Shown piece by piece: positions 8,589-17,844 of a stretch of 64,000 nt of DNA (position 1 is its first letter; each line of letters starts with the position of its first letter). Origin of the DNA: Clostridia bacterium (lineage in GTDB: Bacteria; Bacillota; Clostridia; Christensenellales; Borkfalkiaceae); assembly GCA_017625565.1 (NCBI GenBank), contig JAGAKN010000002.1, forward strand, positions 44,916 through 108,915. Direction: 5' to 3'. The notes under the pieces are model-generated. The model worked only from the letters and a program-made list of their open reading frames with translations. It was not told the origin of the DNA and searched no databases. The position numbers and the translations under genes are program-made.

Positions 8589-10670
8589 ATGGCAAGAGAG
8601 TACGATTTACTTCATACAAGAAACTTTGGTATTATGGCGCACATCGACGCCGGGAAAACGACAACGACCGAACGTATTTTGTTCTATACGGGTAAAACCC
8701 ACAAGATCGGGGATACGCACGAAGGTACTGCCGTTATGGACTGGATGGCGCAAGAACAAGAACGTGGTATTACGATTACTTCCGCTGCAACGACGTGTAT
8801 TTGGAAAGGGCATCGCTTTAACATCATCGATACCCCGGGCCACGTAGACTTCACCGTAGAAGTAGAACGTTCCCTTCGCGTCCTTGACGGCGCGGTTGCG
8901 ACGTTCTGCGCAAAAGGTGGCGTTGAACCCCAATCTGAAACGGTATGGCGTCAAGCGGATCAATACAAAGTACCCCGTATTGCGTACGTCAACAAGATGG
9001 ACATCAACGGCGCGGACTATTTCCGTGTTGAAAAGATGATCCGTGAAAGACTTGGCGCAAACCCTGTACCCATCGAATTGCCCATCGGTAAGGAAGATAC
9101 GTTCAAGGGTATCGTAGACCTTATCAAGATGGAAGCAGAAGTCTACTATGACGATCTCGGGAAAGATTTCCGCAAAGAACCTATTCCTGCAGACATGATG
9201 GATATTGCGAACGAATACCGTGCAAAACTCGTCGAAGAAGCAGCGTCTTCCAGCGACGAATTGATGGAAAAATACTTTGAAGAAGGGGATTTGTCCGAAG
9301 AAGACATTATCGCAGGTTTGCGTGCGCGTTGTTTAAATATGGACGCGATCCCTATGCTTTGCGGTTCGTCTTATAAAAATAAGGGTGTTCAATTCTTACT
9401 TGACGCCGTTATCAATTTCCTTCCCAGCCCCTTGGACGTTGCGTCCGTAAAAGGCGTTAACCCCGACACGGGCGAAGAAGAAGAAAGAAAGACGTCCGAC
9501 GACGAATATTTCGCAGGTCTTGCATTCAAAATTGCAACCGACCCGTTCGTAGGTTCACTCGCGTATTTCCGCGCGTATTCCGGTGTTCTTTCCGCAGGTT
9601 CTTACGTGTATAACTCCACGAAAGAAAAGAAGGAAAGAGTTGGTCGTTTGGTGCAAATGCACTCCAACGAAAGAAAGGATATCCCCGAAATTTGTTCGGG
9701 TGACATCTGCGCGATCGTCGGTTTGAAGTACACGACGACGGGCGATACGCTTTGCGACGAAAAACATCCCATCATTCTCGAAAAGATGGTATTCCCTGAA
9801 CCCGTTATTCAGCTTTCCCTTGAACCCAAGACGAAAGCAGGTCAAGAAAAGATGACGATGGCGCTCATCAAACTTGCGGAAGAAGACCCTACGTTCAAGA
9901 CGTATACCGATCAAGAAACAGGTCAAACGATTATCGCAGGTATGGGTGAGTTGCACCTTGACATCATTGTAGACCGTTTGCTCCGCGAATTCAAGGTAGA
10001 AGCAAACGTCGGCGCTCCGCAAGTTGCATACAGAGAAACGTTCCGCAAGCAAGTGGAAGCAGAAGGTATGTACAAGCGTCAATCGGGTGGTAAAGGTCAA
10101 TACGGGCATTGTAAGCTCCGTCTTATACCCCAAGAACCGGGCGCAGGCTACGCATTCGAAGATGCAACGGTTGGCGGATCGATTCCCAAGGAATATATCC
10201 CTGCAATCGACAAGGGTATCCAAGAAGCGGCGAAGAACGGTTATCTTGCAGGCTACGAAATGGTAGACTTCAAGGTCGTTGTATACGACGGTTCGTATCA
10301 CGAAGTCGACTCGTCCGAAATGGCGTTCAAGATCGCAGGTTCGCTTGGTTTCAAAGACGGTATGACGCGTGCAAACCCTGTTCTTTTGGAACCGATCATG
10401 AAAGTGCAAATCATCACGCCGGAAGATTACTTCGGCGACTTGATGGGCAACGTTTCCGGACGTCGCGGTACGATTTTGGGTACGGACGATCGCAATGGCG
10501 CGAAGATCATTGATGCGGAAATTCCGCTTTCCGAAATGTTCGGTTATGCAACGGAACTCCGTTCGAGAACGCAAGGTCGTGGTCAATTCACGATGCAGTT
10601 CGATCACTATAACGAAGTCCCTGCGAACATTGCAAAGGATATCGTTGAAAAACGTGGCAAAAAGGACTAA
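8589..10670 (+). CDS. fusA: Elongation factor G
   Basis: Ribosomal translocase GTPase, 693 residues, full length. GTP-binding motifs: G1 'AHIDAGKT', G2 'RGITI', G3 'DTPGH', G4 'NKMD'. Domain IV and V signatures '[11 protein letters not shown]'-like ('[11 protein letters not shown]') and '[10 protein letters not shown]' are intact. Begins 12 bases after rpsG with GAGGTAAGGT ahead of the ATG. Codon use is strongly biased, as expected for an abundant protein; this bias creates long meaningless open frames on the opposite strand. Confidence 0.99.
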   Translation: MAREYDLLHTRNFGIMAHIDAGKTTTTERILFYTGKTHKIGDTHEGTAVMDWMAQEQERGITITSAATTCIWKGHRFNIIDTPGHVDFTVEVERSLRVLDGAVATFCAKGGVEPQSETVWRQADQYKVPRIAYVNKMDINGADYFRVEKMIRERLGANPVPIELPIGKEDTFKGIVDLIKMEAEVYYDDLGKDFRKEPIPADMMDIANEYRAKLVEEAASSSDELMEKYFEEGDLSEEDIIAGLRARCLNMDAIPMLCGSSYKNKGVQFLLDAVINFLPSPLDVASVKGVNPDTGEEEERKTSDDEYFAGLAFKIATDPFVGSLAYFRAYSGVLSAGSYVYNSTKEKKERVGRLVQMHSNERKDIPEICSGDICAIVGLKYTTTGDTLCDEKHPIILEKMVFPEPVIQLSLEPKTKAGQEKMTMALIKLAEEDPTFKTYTDQETGQTIIAGMGELHLDIIVDRLLREFKVEANVGAPQVAYRETFRKQVEAEGMYKRQSGGKGQYGHCKLRLIPQEPGAGYAFEDATVGGSIPKEYIPAIDKGIQEAAKNGYLAGYEMVDFKVVVYDGSYHEVDSSEMAFKIAGSLGFKDGMTRANPVLLEPIMKVQIITPEDYFGDLMGNVSGRRGTILGTDDRNGAKIIDAEIPLSEMFGYATELRSRTQGRGQFTMQFDHYNEVPANIAKDIVEKRGKKD

Positions 10671-10676
10671 AAACAA

Positions 10677-10701
10677 CTTTCCCGCCTAAAAAGCGGGAAA
10701 G
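10677..10701 (+). terminator. Hairpin after fusA
   Basis: Perfect 9-bp stem CTTTCCCGC / GCGGGAAAG with a 7-base loop just after fusA. No clear U-run follows, so it may be a weak terminator or a 3'-end stabiliser. Confidence 0.5.
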
Positions 10702-10746
10702 AAATGAAAAATTATCAAAAATTTTACAAAAACGCCTTTAAAATAT

Positions 10747-10775
10747 TTGATAATTTGTGGAATTTAAGATATAAT
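10747..10775 (+). promoter_or_regulatory. Promoter of tuf
   Basis: TTGATA (10747-10752), 17-base spacer, TATAAT (10770-10775), within the fusA-tuf gap. Predicted leader of about 120 bases. Confidence 0.8.
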
Positions 10776-10781
10776 AGAGTT

Positions 10782-10903
10782 GTCCAATCAGGATAAGGTT
10801 ATATCACAATCATTTGTAAAAATGATAGGTAGCTGCGTCCGAATTCGGATAGGTTATCATTTTAAAAAAATAAAAAAAATTTTAAGAAAATCGGAGGATT
10901 ATT
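10782..10903 (+). other. tuf 5' leader with alternative hairpins
   Basis: Segment 10820-10826 can pair either upstream (10809-10815, 7 bp, loop GTAA) or, as 10819-10827, with 10855-10863 (9 bp). The two structures exclude each other. CCGAATTCGG (10839-10848) forms a further palindrome inside the second. An A-rich tract and CGGAGG precede the ATG. Confidence 0.4.
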
Positions 10904-12124
10904 ATGGCTAAAGCTAAATTTGACAGAAGCAAACCGCACGTTAACATTGGTACGATCGGCCACGTTGACCACGGTAAGACGACTTTGACCGCAGCTATCA
11001 CGATGGTTATGGCGGCAAGAGGTGGCGCACAAGCGATGAAGTATGACGAAATCGATAAAGCGCCTGAAGAAAGAGCACGTGGTATTACAATTAATACCGC
11101 ACACGTAGAATATCAAACGGATGCTCGTCACTATGCACACGTTGACTGCCCGGGTCACGCGGACTACGTTAAGAACATGATCACGGGTGCTGCGCAAATG
11201 GACGGTGCTATCCTTGTTTGTGCTGCTACCGATGGTCCTATGCCTCAAACGAGAGAACACATCTTGCTTGCTCGCCAAGTAGGTGTACCTTATATCGTTG
11301 TATTCATGAACAAGACCGACCTTGTTGACGATCCCGAACTTCTCGACCTCGTTGACATGGACATCAGAGACCTTCTTTCGTCCTACGATTTCCCTGGCGA
11401 CGATACGCCGATCATTCGTGGTTCCGCATTGAAGGCACTCGAATGTGCAAGCTCCGGCAAGCCCGCTGATGAAATCATAGCGGATCCCGCAGTTGCTCCC
11501 ATTCTTGAACTCATGGATGCAGTAGACAGCTATATCCCTACGCCTGCACGTGAAGATTCCAAACCCTTCCTTCTTCCTGTAGAAGACGTATTCACGATTT
11601 CTGGTCGTGGTACGGTTGCTACCGGTCGTATCGAACGTGGTGTTGCTCACGTTGGTGAACCCGCTGAAATCGTTGGTTTGATCGACAAACCCATGACGAC
11701 GACGATTACCGGTCTTGAAATGTTCCACAAGCTCCTTGACGAAGCGCAAGCGGGCGACAACGTAGGTGCGTTGCTCCGTGGTATCAACAGAACGGATATC
11801 CAAAAGGGTCAAGTTATCGCGAAGCCCGGCACGGTTGCTACCGGTACGGAATTCACGGCTCAAGTATACGTTTTGACGAAGGACGAAGGTGGTCGTCATA
11901 CGGCATTCTTCAATCACTACAGACCTCAATTCTTCGTAAGAACGACGGACGTTACGGGTGCTATCGAACTTCCCGAAGGCGTTGAAATGGTTATGCCTGG
12001 CGACAACATCGAAATGAAAGTTGTTCTTATCAAGCCCGTTGCTTTGGAAGAAGGTCTTCGTTTCGCTATCCGTGAAGGTGGTAGAACGGTTGGTTCCGGC
12101 GTTATCGCAAAAATTCTTAAATAA
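10904..12124 (+). CDS. tuf: Elongation factor Tu
   Basis: GTPase that delivers aminoacyl-tRNA to the ribosome, 406 residues. G1 'GHVDHGKT', G2 'RGITI', G3 'DCPGH', G4 'NKTD' and the final '[16 protein letters not shown]' are all canonical. CGGAGG sits upstream of the ATG. It has its own promoter and an excellent terminator, so it can be expressed apart from fusA. Confidence 0.99.
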   Translation: MAKAKFDRSKPHVNIGTIGHVDHGKTTLTAAITMVMAARGGAQAMKYDEIDKAPEERARGITINTAHVEYQTDARHYAHVDCPGHADYVKNMITGAAQMDGAILVCAATDGPMPQTREHILLARQVGVPYIVVFMNKTDLVDDPELLDLVDMDIRDLLSSYDFPGDDTPIIRGSALKALECASSGKPADEIIADPAVAPILELMDAVDSYIPTPAREDSKPFLLPVEDVFTISGRGTVATGRIERGVAHVGEPAEIVGLIDKPMTTTITGLEMFHKLLDEAQAGDNVGALLRGINRTDIQKGQVIAKPGTVATGTEFTAQVYVLTKDEGGRHTAFFNHYRPQFFVRTTDVTGAIELPEGVEMVMPGDNIEMKVVLIKPVALEEGLRFAIREGGRTVGSGVIAKILK

Positions 12125-12142
12125 TTAAGAGCAAAATGATAT

Positions 12143-12180
12143 AAAAACAGCTTGTCTTCGGATAAGCTGTTTTTGTTTGG
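12143..12180 (+). terminator. Intrinsic terminator of tuf
   Basis: 14-bp stem (one G-U) capped by a TTCG tetraloop and ending in TTTTTGTTT. Confidence 0.93.
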
Positions 12181-12201
12181 ATTCATAATACGCTAAGGGA
12201 A

Positions 12202-12236
12202 ATCAATAGCCGTTGCAAAATGCAACGGCTATTGAT
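12202..12236 (-). terminator. Hairpin terminating adenine deaminase
   Basis: Perfect 16-bp inverted repeat with a 3-base loop, starting 17 bases after the minus-strand stop. The U-tract is short (TTTCCC), so it may also shield against read-through from tuf. Confidence 0.65.
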
Positions 12237-12252
12237 ATAAGGTTTTCTTATA

Positions 12253-14043
12253 TTATTTTTCAATCAAATCGATAAACTGGAAGGTGCGGCAATCGACCAA
12301 TCCGCGGTTTGTCAACCGAGTTTCGGGCAAGCAAGCCAAAGGGATCAACGCCATCGTCATAAAAGGCGAAGGCAATTCGCAACCCATATCTTTCCAAGCC
12401 TTTTCTAATTCTCCAATTTTTACACTCATTTCCTCCAAAGGTCGATCACTCATTAAACCTGCAATAGGCAGGGGAACGTGTCCGATGATTTTCCCGTCAA
12501 CGACGGCAACCAAACCACCACCACAAGCAATCAACGTGTTCGCCGCCAACGTCATATCTTCGTCATTCGTACCAACGACCAACAGGTTATGCGCGTCGTG
12601 CGCGACGGTTTGCGCCAAAGCGCCTTTGTGGATTCCGAATCCCTTTACAAAACCGCGTCCAACCGTTCCCGTGCGTTTATGTCTATCAAATACAGCCACC
12701 TTCAGAATATCCCGTTCGGGGTTTGCTTGTAATTTCCCGTCGATCACAGGCATTTCAATTACCCGATCGTACGTACCAACGCGCGCAGGAATAACTTCCA
12801 TCACGTGTACTTTTGCCGTTTCACCCGAAACAGGAATATCAAATACCCGCTTGTCCATTGGATCTAAGTGTACGGAATGGCGCGCATCGTCGGGATATAC
12901 GTATTCGGGGAATTCTTTTACAAGCTTTCCGTTCTTTGCAACGTATTCGCCGTCGATAAACACGTCGGTGACGTGGCAGTTTTCTAAATCGTCAATCAGT
13001 ACCATATCCGCGCATTTCGAAGGGGTGACCGAGCCCATTTCGTGATCGAGTTGGAAACATTGCGCTACGTTAATGGTCACCATTTGAATGGCGGTCACGG
13101 GATCAACGCCTTCTTGGATTGCGCGTTTTACGATATGATCGAGATGCCCTTGCGATTGCAACGTATTCGGATGCGTATCGTCGGAGATCAAGCAAGCGAA
13201 ACGAGAATCGACTTCGTGTTTGGTGATCGCTTTTACGACTTCTTTCAAATCGTGCCAAGCCGAGCCTTCCCGCAACAACGCGTACATGCCCAAGCGCATT
13301 TTTGCAAGGGAGTCTTCTTCGCGGGTGGATTCGTGACAGCAACGTACCCCCGATGCGATGTAAGCGTTCAACCCCTTATCCGTTTCCGGCAAAGAATAGT
13401 GCCCCGTGACGATTTTTCCGGCTTTCAGCGTTTCACCGACGATGCCGTGCGTGTGCGGATTTGCGTAGAGTATTCCGGGAAAATTCATCATTTCGCCCAA
13501 GCCGACGCAAGCATCCCAAGTCATAGTTTCGGCAACGTCTTCGGGATCGATTTTTGCGCCCGTGTCTTCAAAACCGGCGACGGCAGGTACGCAAGAAGGG
13601 GTGGTAAGCATTGCTTTTAACGGAGTCCGTTTCGCGTCTTCCAACATATATTTTACCCCGTTCAAGCCTAAAACGTTGCAAATTTCGTGGGGGTCCATAA
13701 AAATCCCGCTCGTACCGTGAGTGACGACGGCTTTTGCGTACTCGCCGACGGAGAGCATAGAGGATTCGACGTGGATATGCCCGTCCATAAACGCAGGGGC
13801 GAGATATTTTCCATTGGCGTCAACGACCGTTGTGTTTTCTCCGATACAATGTTGACAGTTGCCGACCATCGCAATTCGACCTTCGCTGACGGCAACGTCG
13901 ATATTTTCCAGGATTTCCTTGGTGCAAACGTTGACGAGTTTTGCGCCCGTAATCACCAAATCCGCCTTTTCAGCACCCGAAGCGACGCTTACGAGTTTTT
14001 GAGAAACTTCCCAAAGCGGTTTTTTACAAAAAGTATTGATCAT
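12253..14043 (-). CDS. adeC: Adenine deaminase
   Basis: Amidohydrolase-superfamily enzyme converting adenine to hypoxanthine and ammonia (purine salvage), 596 residues, typical of AdeC/YerA. Metal ligands: 'MDGHIHVESSML', 'DPHEI', 'HTHG' and 'SDDTHPNTL'. The C-terminal domain carries 'IACGGGLVAVVDGK' and 'PLPIAGLMSD', characteristic of the family. The frame opens 20 codons earlier, but the ATG at 14043 has AAGGAG seven bases upstream and is chosen. It has its own promoter and terminator, with a LysR regulator gene just upstream on the same strand. Confidence 0.96.
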   Translation of the reverse strand: MINTFCKKPLWEVSQKLVSVASGAEKADLVITGAKLVNVCTKEILENIDVAVSEGRIAMVGNCQHCIGENTTVVDANGKYLAPAFMDGHIHVESSMLSVGEYAKAVVTHGTSGIFMDPHEICNVLGLNGVKYMLEDAKRTPLKAMLTTPSCVPAVAGFEDTGAKIDPEDVAETMTWDACVGLGEMMNFPGILYANPHTHGIVGETLKAGKIVTGHYSLPETDKGLNAYIASGVRCCHESTREEDSLAKMRLGMYALLREGSAWHDLKEVVKAITKHEVDSRFACLISDDTHPNTLQSQGHLDHIVKRAIQEGVDPVTAIQMVTINVAQCFQLDHEMGSVTPSKCADMVLIDDLENCHVTDVFIDGEYVAKNGKLVKEFPEYVYPDDARHSVHLDPMDKRVFDIPVSGETAKVHVMEVIPARVGTYDRVIEMPVIDGKLQANPERDILKVAVFDRHKRTGTVGRGFVKGFGIHKGALAQTVAHDAHNLLVVGTNDEDMTLAANTLIACGGGLVAVVDGKIIGHVPLPIAGLMSDRPLEEMSVKIGELEKAWKDMGCELPSPFMTMALIPLACLPETRLTNRGLVDCRTFQFIDLIEK

Positions 14044-14073
14044 AAACGACTCCTTATCTATATTTATAGGAAT

Positions 14074-14103
14074 ATTATAGCATAATGTACTCGCAGAAAG
14101 CAA
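14074..14103 (-). promoter_or_regulatory. Promoter of adeC
   Basis: Minus strand: TTGCTT (14098-14103), 18-base spacer, TATAAT (14074-14079), about 30 bases before the chosen start. Confidence 0.6.
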
Positions 14104-14135
14104 ATAAAACGCAGGCGAAATTTTTGCACCTGCGT
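14103..14135 (-). terminator. Intrinsic terminator of the LysR gene
   Basis: Stem CCTGCGT / ACGCAGG (14109-14115 with 14129-14135). On the minus strand it is followed by TTTTATTTG. Confidence 0.75.
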
Positions 14136-14162
14136 GATTTTTATTGATTTATGTAGAAAGGC

Positions 14163-15032
14163 TTACTCTTCGTCGTATTCGTCGAATTGATTTTTCAAGA
14201 AACGTTCCACGTTATAATCTTGTCGATACAACAAATACGTTGTCACGTTCGGCGCTTTAAAGTCGTTCAACTTCACCTCTTCCAAAACGCCCGCTTCCAA
14301 TCGATCTTTGACGAGTTTGTAGGGCAAGAACGAGTATCCCAATCCATTTTCCAAATAGGGCAAAAGCTTAGACGAATTGTCGACGTCCAAACGGAAAATA
14401 TGATTTTTCGGGAACAGGGAACGAATGAAAACCCCTGCTTCACTCAACGTGAAATCACACATTAAATAGGGGATTTTCGCAAGTTGTGCTTTCGTGATCC
14501 CGTTCGGATAAGCGTTTTCGCCTTTCTTGCACACCAAAACGACGCGATCGACGTCGTAAACGTCGCAGTTAAAACCTGTGCGTTTTAAAGGAATGGCCGA
14601 GAAAACCATATCGAGCATATTATCTTGCAAGTGCTGGATTAAATCTAGCGAATGCCCAAGCATTACCTTGACAGACGTAATGGTATTATTTTTCAAACAT
14701 TCGTCTACAAGCGGTTTTACGTAGCTTTCATAGGACGCATTGATAGCGCCGATAGAGAATTTACGGCTATGGCTAGACAAAGCGCTCATTTCTTCGATAG
14801 AAATTGTTTGCAGTTCTAAAATCCGCTCTGCATACCGCAGGAAGATTTCGCCTGCTTCCGTCAATTTTACCGTTTTCGATCCGCGCGTAAACAAGCGCTT
14901 ACCGACTTCTTTCTCCAACTCGCCAATGCGGTTGGTGACGGTCGATTGCGCTATGTATAATTGTTCTGCCGCCAAAGTGAAGTTTTTTACTTTGGATAAG
15001 AAGATAAAAGTTTTAAGTTCCTCGGTATTCAT
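14163..15032 (-). CDS. LysR-family transcriptional regulator
   Basis: 289 residues. The N-terminal winged helix-turn-helix (about residues 1-60: 'FTLAAEQLYIAQSTVTNRIGELEKEVGKRLF') is followed by a periplasmic-binding-like effector domain. It lies just upstream of adeC on the same strand but is separated by a terminator and the adeC promoter. Adenine deaminase or the divergent yggS-led genes are the likeliest targets. A stop codon directly precedes the ATG, and the only AGGAG-like sequence is about 15 bases away, farther than usual, so translation may be weak. The effector is unknown. Confidence 0.9.
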   Translation of the reverse strand: MNTEELKTFIFLSKVKNFTLAAEQLYIAQSTVTNRIGELEKEVGKRLFTRGSKTVKLTEAGEIFLRYAERILELQTISIEEMSALSSHSRKFSIGAINASYESYVKPLVDECLKNNTITSVKVMLGHSLDLIQHLQDNMLDMVFSAIPLKRTGFNCDVYDVDRVVLVCKKGENAYPNGITKAQLAKIPYLMCDFTLSEAGVFIRSLFPKNHIFRLDVDNSSKLLPYLENGLGYSFLPYKLVKDRLEAGVLEEVKLNDFKAPNVTTYLLYRQDYNVERFLKNQFDEYDEE

Positions 15033-15074
15033 TTAAAATATTGATTACTCCTGCGCTTTTGATCTATTATTTTA

Positions 15075-15103
15075 ATTATACCGATTTTACAAGTAAAATG
15101 CAA
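15075..15103 (-). promoter_or_regulatory. LysR gene promoter with palindromic site in the spacer
   Basis: Minus strand: TTGCAT (15098-15103), 17-base spacer, TATAAT (15075-15080). The spacer carries ATTTTAC-AA-GTAAAAT (15084-15099), which fits the T-N11-A form of LysR boxes and suggests autoregulation. Confidence 0.55.
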
Positions 15104-15183
15104 GCAAAAAACGAAAGAAAAGTGAAAAAATCGCAAGAATTTTTATTTTTTTACAAGTTTTCCGCATAAATCGTGGCGTAGAA

Positions 15184-15212
15184 TTGACAAAAGAGTAGAA
15201 AAGGAGTATACT
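15184..15212 (+). promoter_or_regulatory. Promoter of yggS operon
   Basis: TTGACA (15184-15189), 17-base spacer, TATACT (15207-15212). Confidence 0.82.
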
Positions 15213-15239
15213 AAAAATATTAAAAGAAGGTGGTTTGGA

Positions 15240-15914
15240 ATGCTTACGATTGCCGAGAACGTGAAAAAACTTCGGGGAGAACTTTCCTTAGGGAACAAGT
15301 ATGGAGAACAAGTTTTGCTGGTAGCGGCGACGAAAATGCAAACGGTGGATGCGATCAACGAAGCCATTCGCGCTGGAGTAGATGCAGTTGCGGAGAATAA
15401 ACCGCAGGAATTTCGTGATAAAAACGACGGGTTGTTGCCGTGCGCTCGGCATTTCATTGGGCATTTGCAAACCAATAAAATCAAATACTTGCTCGGAAAA
15501 ATCGATTTGTATCATTCCTGCGATCGGGACGGCTTGATCGAAGAGTTGGATAAACAATCGAAAAACGCAGGGCTTGTATCGGATATTTTATTACAAATCA
15601 ATATCGGTGACGAGCAAACCAAGGGCGGATACGCTTATGACAGCGCGAAAGAAGTTTTTTCTCGTGTTTCGCTGTTGCAAGGAGTGCGTGTTCGCGGATT
15701 TATGGCGATGCTCCCCGACATAGACGACGAGAATTTGCTCCGCGCGCTCACACGGAAAATGCGCGCGCTTTTCGAGTGGGCGAAAACGCAGTCCGACGCG
15801 GTGGAATATTTATCTATGGGCATGAGCGGAGATTATAAACTTTGCGTAGAAGAAGGTAGCAATATCGTGCGGATCGGATCGACGATTTTCGGGGCGAGAA
15901 CGTACGCATTATAA
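15240..15914 (+). CDS. yggS: YggS/PLPBP-type pyridoxal phosphate homeostasis protein
   Basis: 224-residue single-domain alanine-racemase-fold protein that binds PLP and buffers its supply. The PLP lysine is Lys32 in 'VAATKM'. Other family marks are 'GHLQTNKIKYLL', 'INIGDEQTKGG', 'LSMGMSGDY' and 'IVRIGSTIFGAR'. The first gene of a three-gene run, 9 bases ahead of the next gene. In many Firmicutes yggS sits in the sepF/ylm cell-division region; here it does not. Confidence 0.95.
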   Translation: MLTIAENVKKLRGELSLGNKYGEQVLLVAATKMQTVDAINEAIRAGVDAVAENKPQEFRDKNDGLLPCARHFIGHLQTNKIKYLLGKIDLYHSCDRDGLIEELDKQSKNAGLVSDILLQINIGDEQTKGGYAYDSAKEVFSRVSLLQGVRVRGFMAMLPDIDDENLLRALTRKMRALFEWAKTQSDAVEYLSMGMSGDYKLCVEEGSNIVRIGSTIFGARTYAL

Positions 15915-15923
15915 ACAATTACG

Positions 15924-16838
15924 ATGGAAGAATTAGGACATAACGACAACGAAATACAAGAAAATAACGAACGGGTAAAGAAAGAAAAACCTGTGAAAAA
16001 ACGCATGACGAAACGCAAAAAAGCGCTCGTCATACTTTTGAGTATCGTTATTTTCATCGGTAGCGTTTTGGGCTTTTTGCAAATCGGCGCGATCTATACC
16101 GAAAAAACGTGGGAGCATTGGTTGCCCGATTACGAGCGTGTGGATATTCTTCCGATTTTAGAGAAAGTGGAGAAAACAGACGAAGATTATCAAACGCTCT
16201 ATTATCAAACGGGGTTGACGAAACTCGGGATTGACGATTTGCTTGCGCAAGGGGACGTTTCGCGGATTTTGCGAATACAAGACGCGCTGTTTTACGATTT
16301 CGATATCATCACCGATCATTTCAATCCGTTCACGTACTCGGAATATATTGACGGCGTAGCGCCGATCGGGGTATTGCGCGACGGGGATATTTTGGTGACG
16401 TCGACGACGCGGGTGTCGTGGTTGCGCTACGGGCATGCGGCGTTGGTTGTGGATGGAGAGCAACGTTTGATTGCCGAAGCCATGAGCCCTGGAACGAAGA
16501 GTACGTTGAACAGCGCCGATCGATCGTTTAGCGATTTGGCGAATTATATTGTTTTACGCCCGAAAGTAGACGAAACGACGAAAACGCAAATTGCGGAATA
16601 CGCCAAAACGGAACTTTTAGGCGTGCCCTATCGGTTTACGATCGGATTATTTTCCAAGAAATTCCGTAAAAACATCAAGGGGACGCAATGCGCGCATCTC
16701 GTTTGGTATGCGTATAAAAAGTTTGGCGTGGATTTGGATGCAAACGGCGGTTGGTTGGTCAAACCGCGCGACATGGCGCGTTCCGAGCAAGTAGAAGTGG
16801 TGCAAGCATTCGGTTTTGATTTGGACGAATTATGGTAA
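15924..16838 (+). CDS. Membrane-anchored permuted NlpC/P60-like hydrolase (YiiX/YaeF type)
   Basis: 304 residues. A basic cytoplasmic N-terminus (1-33) is followed by one membrane helix (about 34-56) and an extracellular domain. That domain has the order seen in circularly permuted papain-fold enzymes: 'LRDGDILVTS', then the catalytic His171 in 'RYGHAALVV', then the nucleophile Cys256 in 'GTQCAHLVWYAYKKFGVDLD'. Members cleave amide or thioester bonds in peptidoglycan or lipid-linked substrates. The substrate here is unknown. It starts 9 bases after yggS and overlaps the SDR gene. Confidence 0.75.
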   Translation: MEELGHNDNEIQENNERVKKEKPVKKRMTKRKKALVILLSIVIFIGSVLGFLQIGAIYTEKTWEHWLPDYERVDILPILEKVEKTDEDYQTLYYQTGLTKLGIDDLLAQGDVSRILRIQDALFYDFDIITDHFNPFTYSEYIDGVAPIGVLRDGDILVTSTTRVSWLRYGHAALVVDGEQRLIAEAMSPGTKSTLNSADRSFSDLANYIVLRPKVDETTKTQIAEYAKTELLGVPYRFTIGLFSKKFRKNIKGTQCAHLVWYAYKKFGVDLDANGGWLVKPRDMARSEQVEVVQAFGFDLDELW

Positions 16839-17659
16839 AGATGAAAATGCAACGGTTAGATAAAAAACAAGAAACAAAATACGCGTTGATTACGGGCGCG
16901 ACGGGTGGGCTCGGGAAAGCGTTCGTGCGTGCGCTAGCCAAGCGCGGTTATGCGTTGTTGTTGACGGGTAGAAGTGCGGACAAACTCCAAGCGTTGGCTA
17001 CGGAAACGATGGAAAAGTACGCGGTGGAAGTACGTTATTATCCTGCGGATTTGTCAAATGAAGGGGACAGGTACGCGATGATGGAGAAAATCGCGGACGA
17101 AAATTTTCGGATTTCCTTACTTGCAAACGTGGCTGGCGCGGACGTGCAAAAGGGCTTGGAAGCGTATACACAAGAAAAAATCGCCTTTCAATGTCGAGTC
17201 AATTTCGAGGCGGCAGTTTGTATGTGCAAGTTTGCAATCGAACACCGCGCAGAACGGTTAGAAATCGTCAATATTACCAGCGTTTCGGGAATTTATCCGA
17301 TGCCGTATTTTGCCATTTACAGCGCGCTAAAAGGCGCGTTGACGTCCTTTTCTGTTTCCTTGCGGGAAGAAATGAAAGGTAAAAACGTTTCGGTGACGGC
17401 GATTTTGCCGGGGGCTATGCCGACGCGTGAAGATATCAAAGAACAAATTCAAGGACAGGGGCTTTGGGGAAAGCTGGCGGTAAAAACTCCAGATGAAGTG
17501 GCGGAATATTCCTTAAAAGCCGTGCGTAAGAATAAACGAAAGAAAATCGTCGGGTTTTGGAATAAAGTAATGCGCGTATCGACGGCGTGGTTGCCTACGG
17601 GTTGGCGTTTAAAATTTATAGCAAAGCGTTGGTCGAAGATTTCAAAAGACGCTTTTTAG
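16832..17659 (+). CDS. Short-chain dehydrogenase/reductase
   Basis: 275 residues of classical SDR type. Cofactor site 'TGATGGLG' (21-28), 'NVAGA' (99-103), catalytic Ser150 region 'ITSVSG', and Tyr163-x3-Lys167 in 'YSALK'. The basic C-terminal tail 'WLPTGWRLKFIAKRW' could associate with membranes. It overlaps the previous gene by 7 bases; ATGs at 16841 and 16847 are alternative starts because no clear ribosome site precedes 16832. Substrate unknown. Confidence 0.88.
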   Translation: MVKMKMQRLDKKQETKYALITGATGGLGKAFVRALAKRGYALLLTGRSADKLQALATETMEKYAVEVRYYPADLSNEGDRYAMMEKIADENFRISLLANVAGADVQKGLEAYTQEKIAFQCRVNFEAAVCMCKFAIEHRAERLEIVNITSVSGIYPMPYFAIYSALKGALTSFSVSLREEMKGKNVSVTAILPGAMPTREDIKEQIQGQGLWGKLAVKTPDEVAEYSLKAVRKNKRKKIVGFWNKVMRVSTAWLPTGWRLKFIAKRWSKISKDAF

Positions 17660-17667
17660 AAGAAAAC

Positions 17668-17696
17668 AGTTCGCGAATAGGCGGACTTTTCTTTTG
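17668..17696 (+). terminator. Intrinsic terminator after the SDR gene
   Basis: Stem AGTTCGC / GCGGACT (one G-U) followed by TTTTCTTTTG. Confidence 0.82.
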
Positions 17697-17757
17697 TGAA
17701 AATCTTTTAAAATTCTTAAAAAATTCTATGTTTTTCCTATTTTTTTCTTTCAAATCC

Positions 17758-17786
17758 TTGACAAACGCTTGGGTTTTAAGTATAAT
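17758..17786 (+). promoter_or_regulatory. Promoter of the citrate/2-oxoglutarate operon
   Basis: TTGACA (17758-17763), 17-base spacer, TATAAT (17781-17786); predicted leader of about 50 bases. Confidence 0.87.
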
Positions 17787-17844
17787 CGATTTAATAAATT
17801 GAAAGTGGCTTTATAATCGAAAAATAAAATATAGGAGAAATAGT

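Noticed and set aside
9555..10676. Open frame of 373 codons on the minus strand over fusA
   Set aside because: Lies wholly inside fusA, no ribosome site, composition typical of a shadow produced by strong codon bias.
10862..11929. Open frame of 355 codons on the minus strand over tuf
   Set aside because: Antisense to EF-Tu with no family signature; codon-bias artefact.
12284..13045. Open frame of 253 codons on the plus strand over adeC
   Set aside because: Antisense to adenine deaminase, no ribosome site, no recognisable domain.
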